A stretch of DNA of 5,722 bases, from the NCBI GenBank assembly GCA_023134955.1, contig JAGLUC010000151.1, positions 1-5,722 of the forward strand, read 5' to 3'. Under the pieces are notes generated by a model. The model saw only the letters and a list, made by a program, of their open reading frames with translations, did no database searches and had not been told where the DNA came from. This DNA comes from Methylococcales bacterium. GTDB lineage: Bacteria > Pseudomonadota > Gammaproteobacteria > Methylococcales > Methylomonadaceae. Of this stretch, positions 1-4,951 are shown piece after piece (position 1 is the first letter of the stretch; each line of letters starts with the position of its first letter). The translations under genes and the position numbers were made by a program.

Positions 1-34
1 GTTCTTTGGTAAGTGGTTTAGTAACTCTAGCCAT
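1..34 (-). CDS. P4-type tyrosine integrase, N-terminal 11 codons only (runs off left edge)
   Basis: Reading the minus strand from the ATG at 34-32 gives MARVTKPLTKE before the window ends. From family knowledge, P4-like tyrosine recombinases of integrative elements often begin with a similar MAR-x-x-KPLT sequence leading into their arm-type DNA-binding domain. The frame stays open upstream to a TAA near 101-103, but the match to the usual family N-terminus favours the ATG at 34. There is no good Shine-Dalgarno sequence, only a weak GGTG about a dozen bases upstream. The gene lies just beyond the 3' end of ssrA, a common target of such integrases, and points away from it on the same strand, so the element should extend leftward. 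The call rests on 11 residues plus context; a chance ORF start is possible. Confidence 0.6.
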   Translation of the reverse strand, partial: MARVTKPLTKE

Positions 35-116
35 TTTAGTAACACCGATTTTGATGATGTTACTATGAGTGTTACTAAAAACCTGGTTTTTTATGAAACG
101 TTATAGGATGTTATAG
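17..116. repeat. Cluster of short inverted and direct repeats upstream of the putative integrase
   Basis: A perfect 12-bp inverted repeat, TTTTAGTAACAC at 34-45 and GTGTTACTAAAA at 69-80, flanks the start codon and leader of the putative integrase. Further copies of the core heptamer TAGTAAC/GTTACTA lie at 19-25 and 59-65, making four copies in 60 bp. A 15-bp palindrome, AAAAACC-T-GGTTTTT, covers 77-91. GTTATAG occurs twice, at 100-106 and 110-116, exactly one helical turn apart. On the minus strand those last copies read TATAAC and could also serve as -10 boxes. By analogy with other integrative elements, these could be integrase or excisionase arm sites or an autoregulatory operator; that function is inference. 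Confidence 0.6.
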
Positions 117-120
117 ACAT

Positions 121-160
121 AAAAAAACCCGAAAACCTAGTGTTAATCAGGTGTTTCGGG
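121..160 (-). terminator. Rho-independent terminator downstream of ssrA
   Basis: On the minus strand a GC-topped stem ends in CGGG followed by seven T residues (complement of 121-127). The arms are 149-160 and 128-138: CCCGAAA pairs with TTTCGGG, then ACCT pairs with AGGT around one bulged base, with a loop of about 10 nt at 139-148. It lies about 30 bp past the CCA end of tmRNA on the same strand, so it is well placed to end ssrA transcription. In the other direction the tail is only CTTTTGTTG, so opposite-strand activity would be weak. Confidence 0.8.
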
Positions 161-188
161 CTTTTGTTGTTTCTTATAAAACTGTGTT

Positions 189-215
189 TGGTGGAGGCGG
201 CGGGAATTGAACCCG
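189..215. other. Probable att site at the ssrA 3' end
   Basis: Islands with tyrosine integrases commonly recombine into the T-arm and acceptor part of tRNA and tmRNA genes, leaving the gene intact at one end and a partial copy at the other. The T-arm to CCA segment of ssrA lies here, with a putative integrase start only about 155 bp away. The matching direct repeat would lie off the left edge, so the site is inferred from position and cannot be confirmed in this window. Confidence 0.45.
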
Positions 216-486
216 CGTCCGCAAGCACTCCGCCTAAAGGTCTACATGCTTATCTCGCGCTTTTGATTTAGCTAATACCTACCCGTCGAGCCAAGAAAAG
301 TACCAGCGATTTCGATTGGGTTTAACGCTTCAAGCTCCGAACTAAGCCGTGGCGCGATCTTATGTGAGATGACTTCTGAATGCCCCGACCTACACGGATG
401 TAGGAAGTGCAGTTTTTGCAGGAGCAAAAAACTGCCGAAGGACTCTATACGCATAAGCACATATAGCCAGAAGAGTGGTGCAGGGT

Positions 487-525
487 TTAAGCTGCTAGAG
501 CCACTGAGTAGTTTTCGTCATTTGC
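487..525 (-). other. tmRNA proteolysis-tag reading frame (ANDENYSVALAA, then stop)
   Basis: From the GCA resume codon at 525-523, the minus strand encodes A-N-D-E-N-Y-S-V-A-L-A-A followed by TAA at 489-487. The ANDENY start and the ...LAA end match the form of known proteobacterial tags (E. coli ANDENYALAA). The terminal hydrophobic -LAA is the signal read by ClpXP and ClpAP. Compared with E. coli, the tag has two extra residues in its centre (ANDENY-SV-ALAA), the simplest alignment being an SV insertion. Confidence 0.93.
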
Positions 526-616
526 GAATACTTTAATGTCAGTAGATTTTACGTGGTGTACTGTCCACGGCATGCACTCAAGGTTTTGCTACCCACGTCG
601 AAGCCAAGTCGCCCCC

Positions 617-657
617 AAGTAATCTTTATTATACTTTAATTAATGGCAAAGTGCCAT
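617..657 (-). promoter_or_regulatory. ssrA promoter region with overlapping hairpin
   Basis: A consensus -10 box TATAAT (complement of 628-633) lies 11 nt upstream of the mature tmRNA 5' end. This fits a primary transcript starting a few bases upstream and then trimmed by RNase P. The hexamer at the 17-bp spacing is TGGCAC (complement of 651-656), a poor -35 match. The same stretch forms a short perfect stem, ATGGCA-AAG-TGCCAT (643-657), two bases past the GTPase stop codon. It could be a weak terminator or attenuator for the GTPase operon, but neither side has a strong T tract. Confidence 0.55.
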
Positions 658-658
658 T

Positions 659-2254
659 TTATTTATCCACTAACATCCTGTTTAATTGCTTATTTTCAAT
701 AGCTTTTTTTACTGCTGAACCTTGCTCATCACAAGACTTTATTAAGCTTTTAAGTGGCTCTGTTATTTGTTGATGTTGCGTTTTTAATTCATTAATCAGT
801 TGTGCGATATTTAGTTCTATGGTTTTTAAAGCAATGTCCAAGCCTTTAATCAGCCCTCTTAACGCGGCTTTTTCTAAAGAGGGTTGTAGTTTCTTTTTTA
901 TGAAGAAGGGGATTAACCAACTGAGTAAGATTAATAACAAACTATGAACTGCAAAGTTTACCCCTAAAAAAGCCTCGTTAGTGATTGAGCTATCATAATA
1001 GCCTTGAAATACTTGATAACCCACCACACTTAAAGCTGTTATCGGTAAAACAATTTCACAAATATTAACGATTTTTAAAACCATTCTTTGTATTAGATTG
1101 CCAGGATTAACTAATGATTGGCGACAAGCTAATTCCGTTTGAGTTTGAACAGTCTTTTCAGCGCCTTTTCTTAATATCAGTAACTCTTTTCTGACGGGGG
1201 CTAGTGGAATGCCATGTTGTTCTGTGGTTAAAATCAAATTATCTAAATAATCATTAAATCGACTTTGTGCCCAATCATCCCATAATTTAGTGTCATTTTG
1301 TTTGGGGACACTGGCTGTTTTAGAGAACTCTACAGCAGCTTGCTTTAATAGCCATTCAAATCCTGTGTTTAAAACGGTTTCAGTTTGTGACCAGCTTTGA
1401 GCGTGATATTGCAGTAATTTGGAAAAGCCTTGCTCACTACCCAAACAATGCAAACCTTGTTGTAAATTGTGTTTCAGGTGGTTGCTTCGCTGTTGTGTAC
1501 TTTGTAACTCTATTTGTTCTACTATACTTTTATTAGCTAAAGATTCGATACGTGCTTGCAGTTGGTCTAACTCATCATCATATTTAAGTGCTTCATCTAT
1601 ACAGGTGGTTTTAAAAATAACGGGATTGCTAAAACCAGCTTTATTGAGTTGTTGCTTAAAATCATCATATTGAGCCGATTCCCCTTTATCCCATTGGTTT
1701 ATGACAAACAACCAGGCGTGACTTGCACCTTCAGCTAATAATAATTGCCATGCCTTGTTATCTCTATATCTTTCTGGACTTACTACATAAATCAGCACAT
1801 CTATATAAGGAAGCCATTGCAGCACAATATGTTTGTTTTTTTCTTCGGTGCTATCAAAGTCTGGCATGTCAATCCAGATGACCTTTTCATTTGATGGATT
1901 TGTATGCTGCGACAATTGAATTTGTTGCAAAGGAAATTTTTCTTCCAGTTGATGAAGTGATATTGATTGATGGTGAAATAAAGTCACTTCTCGAGAAGTA
2001 GGTCTTTCAACTCCGGATTTGGCAATAGATTGCCCGGCAAGTTTATTTAACAAAGAGCTTTTACCAACACCTGTACCGCCCATAAAGGCAACCACCAAGG
2101 GTCTTTCATCTGTTTTTTGAAACAACTGTTTAGCTTCACCATGCTTTTCTTCAGTCATTGATGAAGCCATTGTTTGGTCAAGCCAACCCGTATTAGTGGC
2201 TTGTTGAGACCAGTCCTTTACATTGGCGACCAGGTCAGAGTATTCGTATGCCAT
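659..2254 (-). CDS. Dynamin-like/YfjP-like membrane-associated GTPase, second gene of the pair
   Basis: A 531-residue P-loop GTPase of unknown function. Visible motifs are G1 GGTGVGKS at 59-66, a likely G2 threonine in RPTSREVT (T86), G3 DMPDFDS at 129-135, and G4 NQWD at 186-189, where the usual NKxD lysine is glutamine. The DxxG glycine of switch II is replaced by aspartate. After the GTPase domain comes a long, mostly helical region, then two hydrophobic segments at about 396-416 and 433-452, the second followed by KKK, and a helical tail. This suggests anchoring in the inner membrane. I chose the ATG at 2254 because AAAGAG lies 7 nt upstream; a TTG at 2299 would add 15 residues. The start overlaps the upstream GTPase gene by 20 bp, indicating translational coupling. 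VVSPERYRDNKAW (157-169) matches VVSKEKYADQSVW in the partner, so the two are paralogues. Family placement is tentative. Confidence 0.85.
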   Translation of the reverse strand: MAYEYSDLVANVKDWSQQATNTGWLDQTMASSMTEEKHGEAKQLFQKTDERPLVVAFMGGTGVGKSSLLNKLAGQSIAKSGVERPTSREVTLFHHQSISLHQLEEKFPLQQIQLSQHTNPSNEKVIWIDMPDFDSTEEKNKHIVLQWLPYIDVLIYVVSPERYRDNKAWQLLLAEGASHAWLFVINQWDKGESAQYDDFKQQLNKAGFSNPVIFKTTCIDEALKYDDELDQLQARIESLANKSIVEQIELQSTQQRSNHLKHNLQQGLHCLGSEQGFSKLLQYHAQSWSQTETVLNTGFEWLLKQAAVEFSKTASVPKQNDTKLWDDWAQSRFNDYLDNLILTTEQHGIPLAPVRKELLILRKGAEKTVQTQTELACRQSLVNPGNLIQRMVLKIVNICEIVLPITALSVVGYQVFQGYYDSSITNEAFLGVNFAVHSLLLILLSWLIPFFIKKKLQPSLEKAALRGLIKGLDIALKTIELNIAQLINELKTQHQQITEPLKSLIKSCDEQGSAVKKAIENKQLNRMLVDK

Positions 2255-3974
2255 GTTTTTTCTCTTTGCGCTGTAACTCAGCTTTTTGTAATTGTTCAAC
2301 TGATATATTAAATCGACTTTGATCTGACACTTGTTCAGGCAATGTATATAAAGTTTGCTGTAAACAAGCGATGAATATGTCTTGCTTTACTGTGTCCAAC
2401 TGATGTTTTTTTAATTCCGCTTCAACCTTACCCATATAACCACCCACTGCACTTTCAGTTAATAGTGAGGTGATTGATAGCATAGCCGGGGTTATAACCA
2501 GGTCGTGGACACCAATTCCACCCGTATAAATAACCAGTGCCATTGCAGCAGCATCAGTTGATACTCTGGTTGCTCTTAAGCTATTTAAAAGTATGGGTTG
2601 TTCAGATAGTTTGTTATAAAGTCGATTGGCCGTTTCTTCAACATCTAGTTGAAATGATGAATAATAGCTATCTATCGCTAATTGCTGGGCATTTAAAATG
2701 TCATTTTTTTGTTTTCTCAATAAACAGTAATTATCTTTCCACCATTTATGCTGCTTGGTATCAGAATCAATTTTTCCTAGCAATTGTTCAGATAATGAAA
2801 TTAATAAATGCTCACCAATTTGATTTAAAAGAGAGACTTCCAGGCTAACTGGTACAGTATCTAGCTTACCCATAGACATGATTTTTCTGACTGGCCATGT
2901 CAAAACACGTCGGGTTTTTGTTAAAATCTTTGAGATACCAGGAATTTCCAGTAAACCAAGTAATTTAATCAGTGCATTTTGAAAAGTATCATAATAATGT
3001 GGGTGATTTAAATAATCTCTTTGATACTCGCCTAATGCCTGTTCAATGCTTTTATCAACTAATGAATGCCATTCTTTAATTGACACATGTTCTGTAACGA
3101 CAGGCTCTAACCAACTGTGCCAATATTTATTGAGAAATTCTTTTTGATAATCAAAATGTTTGTTTTTTTGAGATTTTTTTTGTAAATTCAAAAACTGATC
3201 TCTTTCAGACACTGGCCAAACAGGCATGGCTGTTTGTTTATGATAATACAGTGGAATAACTTCAGGAAAAGAGTCATTCCTAACATGTTGCCATTTTTCT
3301 TTTAATGACTTAAAAATTAAATCTTCAGTACCCTCGATCATTTTATTGACACAAATTAAAGTAGGCTGATGAAACGATTCAATCATTTCCATCATTTCCC
3401 AAACCGACTGGTCAGCATACTTTTCTTTACTAACCACTAAAACGATAATATCTGCCAGAGCAATTGTTCTTATTACACCTTCTCTGTAATCAGTTGAGTC
3501 AATAGAGTCAAAATCAGGGGTATCCCAAAATACGCAGGCAGGTAATAATTCACTGTTTTTTTTATTCTCGGTTAATGCATAACTATCATAACGATGGTTA
3601 TTTAGTTCACTAATATTTAATTGCTGAAATCGACCAAAATAATTTTGCAAATTAGCACTATCTTGTAAAATCGTATCACAGCAAAAACCTTGTGGATGCA
3701 CAGTGTACCCAGCCAATGGGCTAACACCTGCTAAATCAGAATTGAGGATTAAATTAGAAATAGAACTTTTACCCGCTTGTGTAGGGCCGATAATAGCTAT
3801 TTGTAGAGGCGTTTCGGGGTAGGACTCAAGCAAATCACCTTTCTTTAAAAATGCTTCTGTAAAAACAAGTTGCTCAATACGTTGTTGATATAACGCATAA
3901 AGGGCATCTGTTTCACATAGCCTGGTCTCGATCGTTTGGTAACGCTGTTTTAATAATTGGACAAATTCCAGCAT
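2235..3974 (-). CDS. Dynamin-like/YfjP-like GTPase, first gene of the pair
   Basis: A 579-residue P-loop GTPase from the ATG at 3974; an in-frame GTG at 4004 would add 10 residues, and neither start has a strong ribosome-binding site. The order is a helical N-terminus with residues 1-50 rich in coiled-coil-like positions, G1 GPTQAGKSS at 63-71, G3 DTPDFDS at 151-157, and G4 VNKM at 209-212, which lacks the aspartate of NKxD that normally reads guanine. A long helical region follows. A basic patch (TKTRRVLTWPVRK, 352-364) and a glycine-rich hydrophobic stretch (about 472-515) could be a membrane-insertion loop like the paddle of dynamins. It is co-transcribed with, and overlaps by 20 bp, the second GTPase, with which it shares PDFDS and the VVS-x-E-K/R-Y-x-D-x-x-x-W motif. 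Likely roles, by analogy with paired bacterial dynamin-like proteins, are membrane remodelling or surveillance as a hetero-oligomer; this is inference. Confidence 0.84.
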   Translation of the reverse strand: MLEFVQLLKQRYQTIETRLCETDALYALYQQRIEQLVFTEAFLKKGDLLESYPETPLQIAIIGPTQAGKSSISNLILNSDLAGVSPLAGYTVHPQGFCCDTILQDSANLQNYFGRFQQLNISELNNHRYDSYALTENKKNSELLPACVFWDTPDFDSIDSTDYREGVIRTIALADIIVLVVSKEKYADQSVWEMMEMIESFHQPTLICVNKMIEGTEDLIFKSLKEKWQHVRNDSFPEVIPLYYHKQTAMPVWPVSERDQFLNLQKKSQKNKHFDYQKEFLNKYWHSWLEPVVTEHVSIKEWHSLVDKSIEQALGEYQRDYLNHPHYYDTFQNALIKLLGLLEIPGISKILTKTRRVLTWPVRKIMSMGKLDTVPVSLEVSLLNQIGEHLLISLSEQLLGKIDSDTKQHKWWKDNYCLLRKQKNDILNAQQLAIDSYYSSFQLDVEETANRLYNKLSEQPILLNSLRATRVSTDAAAMALVIYTGGIGVHDLVITPAMLSITSLLTESAVGGYMGKVEAELKKHQLDTVKQDIFIACLQQTLYTLPEQVSDQSRFNISVEQLQKAELQRKEKKHGIRIL

Positions 3975-4033
3975 AAATGATGAGCTTAGGTTTATAATAA
4001 CCACTTATTTTACTTTGTTTAAAAACCTGGCGT

Positions 4034-4069
4034 AGTTAAAATTATAAAAAAATCAGGTTTGTTTGTTTT
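4034..4069 (-). promoter_or_regulatory. Candidate promoter of the GTPase operon
   Basis: A perfect TATAAT (complement of 4041-4046) lies about 65 bp upstream of the ATG at 3974. At 17-bp spacing the -35 hexamer is AAAACA (complement of 4064-4069), matching only half of TTGACA. In such AT-rich DNA a -10 box alone is weak evidence. The divergent region also holds a 13-bp palindrome, AATGC-TTA-GCATT (4090-4102), that could be an operator serving either direction. Confidence 0.35.
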
Positions 4070-4138
4070 TTAGGGAATAGTTCACAATTAATGCTTAGCA
4101 TTTTCAAGTTATTCCTTTGTTTTTGAGGTTTGTTTTTC

Positions 4139-4564
4139 ATGAAAATTTTATCAACTGTTTTTATTTTTATCATCTCTATTTCCTTATTTGGATGCACCAG
4201 CGGTAATGAGGTTAGTGGTCGAAGTATTAAAAGCGCAAATAGATCTGTTAACCGAATAAAAGATCGCTTACCTACAGAACAACGTATTGAGTTTGAAGTG
4301 TCTTACTGGACATTACGAGATTCCATTAAAACCAGGGATGAATTTCTTGATACTGTCGGTGGAAAAACACCAGAACAACTTATTAAATTAGGAAAAGAAG
4401 TTTTTCAGCAACGTAAAAATACTGGTTTTAAAAATTATGATCAATATAGCTCTTGGGATCAGATGATTGCACAATTTACTCAAGAAAGATTTGAGCAAAA
4501 TAAACGCAAAAAAATAGATAATAGAACACAAGGTGGCGCAAATAATGTGTTATATAATCTTTGA
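4139..4564 (+). CDS. Small outer-membrane-type lipoprotein of unknown function
   Basis: A 141-residue protein with a signal peptide: MKIL, a hydrophobic run, then the lipobox L-F-G-C, with the lipid-modified cysteine at residue 19. Residue +2 is threonine, not aspartate, so Lol sorting would be expected to send it to the outer membrane. The mature part is polar and helical. It includes SANRSVNRIKDRLP (about 30-43), an EFE helix, a GGKTPEQLIKLGKEVFQQR helix (about 75-93), and a basic tail with KRKK. The pattern of a helical pair ending in a G-K-T-x-E-x-(I/L) helix resembles small lipoproteins of the DUF6694 kind, but that is from memory and tentative. GAGG at 4125-4128 lies 10 nt before the ATG at 4139; the TTG at 4130 is too close to it. 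The gene is divergent from the GTPase operon and has no clear terminator. Confidence 0.82.
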   Translation: MKILSTVFIFIISISLFGCTSGNEVSGRSIKSANRSVNRIKDRLPTEQRIEFEVSYWTLRDSIKTRDEFLDTVGGKTPEQLIKLGKEVFQQRKNTGFKNYDQYSSWDQMIAQFTQERFEQNKRKKIDNRTQGGANNVLYNL

Positions 4565-4657
4565 TTTTATAAAGTTATAGAGCGGACTTCGGTAGCTTGG
4601 GTTGATGAACGAAATTTAGCTATTAATCGTTCTAAAAGTTTTCGCAGTAATGAAAAA

Positions 4658-4736
4658 GTAGTCTGTATGAAGTTTACCTAATATGGGAAACCGATGACTC
4701 GAAATCCCGTATTACACTTCGATTCATACGGACTAC
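4658..4736 (+). repeat. Long imperfect inverted repeat, possible structured RNA or mobile-element remnant
   Basis: The outer arms, GTAGTCTGTATGAA (4658-4671) and TTCATACGGACTAC (4723-4736), pair over 14 positions. The inner arms, TAATATGGGA (4679-4688) and TCCCGTATTA (4705-4714), pair over 10, with a 16-nt loop. Between the helices is an internal loop of 7 and 8 nt; part of it can pair alternatively as GAAGT (4669-4673) with ACTTC (4716-4720). Each helix has exactly one non-Watson-Crick position, and both are U-G wobbles in plus-strand RNA but A-C mismatches in minus-strand RNA. This favours a plus-strand transcript as the structured form. There is no T tract after it, so it is not a simple terminator. 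Confidence 0.7.
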
Positions 4737-4859
4737 AATATGTGTTAATAAAACAGTGTCAAAATACCCCGCCAGAACTTTTGGGACGATTAATATTATC
4801 GCAAAATGCCAAGAGTTTGGGATTCTTGTCGTCTCGGCAACTGCTCCTACATTACTTTA

Positions 4860-4916
4860 CTCTACTACACACCATCCATGGTGTTATGCTTTGCTCTACC
4901 TCCTGCATCCTTGCAG
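4860..4916. repeat. Two degenerate tandem units, each with a CATCC-centred hairpin
   Basis: CTCTAC occurs at 4860-4865 and again at 4894-4899, 34 bp apart. Each copy is followed by a small palindrome: ACACCAT-CC-ATGGTGT (4869-4884, 7-bp stem) and CTGCA-TCCT-TGCAG (4903-4916, 5-bp stem). Both centre on CATCC(A/T)TG while the outer stem bases differ but still pair, which suggests the stem is conserved and its sequence is not. The tract ends about 35 bp before the amidase stop codon. It looks like part of a dispersed intergenic repeat family; copies elsewhere in the genome cannot be seen here. Confidence 0.55.
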
Positions 4917-4951
4917 TCGACCCAGATCTACCTGTAATTACGACAATAAAT

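Larger units (their letters stand above)
189..616 (-). ncRNA. ssrA: tmRNA (transfer-messenger RNA)
   Basis: This is the trans-translation RNA that works with SmpB to rescue stalled ribosomes and tag the nascent peptide for proteolysis. The 5' end GGGGGCG (616-610) pairs completely, with one G-U, with CGCCUCC just before the discriminator A and encoded CCA at 189-191, forming the tRNA-like acceptor stem. A T-arm, GCGGG-TTCAATT-CCCGC, precedes it. The conserved GGCTTCGAC segment follows the 5' end. A complete tag reading frame lies at 487-525. Downstream of the tag are stable helices typical of the pseudoknot region, including CCTACA-TCCG-TGTAGG and an extended hairpin around 410-436 built on GCAGTTTTT. 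At about 428 nt it is longer than the 363 nt of E. coli tmRNA. Open frames inside it are not proteins. Ends are inferred from the acceptor stem. Confidence 0.96.
4565..4951. other. Intergenic region with structured repeats and no convincing gene
   Basis: Between the lipoprotein gene and the convergent amidase gene lie about 387 bp. Two overlapping open frames here (from 4694 and 4756, plus strand) have no recognisable domain or ribosome-binding site, are rich in cysteine and leucine, and coincide with repeats, so I do not call them. Contents in order: a 6-bp inverted repeat GAACGA/TCGTTC (4607-4612 and 4627-4632); a long imperfect hairpin (4658-4736); and a pyrimidine-rich tract of degenerate CTCTAC-type units carrying two short hairpins (4860-4916). 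The stretch 4590-4612 (TAGCTTGGGTTGATGAACG) is reminiscent of dispersed GGGTT-type repeats common in some gammaproteobacteria, here without its second arm. Confidence 0.7.

Noticed and set aside
272..460. Minus-strand open frame of 62 codons
   Set aside because: It lies wholly inside the tmRNA gene, and the real coding part of that RNA is the 12-residue tag at 487-525.
643..657. TGGCAC...TTGC resembling a sigma-54 promoter upstream of ssrA
   Set aside because: The GG and GC doublets are only 6 bp apart instead of the required 10; the sequence is better explained as a short palindrome.
1419..1673. Plus-strand open frame opposite the second GTPase
   Set aside because: Antisense shadow rich in Cys, Leu and Ser; the minus-strand frame has clear GTPase motifs. 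The same applies to 2537-2848 and 5325-5639.
4607..4632. GAACGA/TCGTTC hairpin as terminator of the lipoprotein gene
   Set aside because: A 6-bp stem with a 14-nt loop and no T run is too weak to call a terminator.
4860..4916. CRISPR array
   Set aside because: Only two degenerate units with no conserved repeat or unique spacers, and no cas genes in the window.
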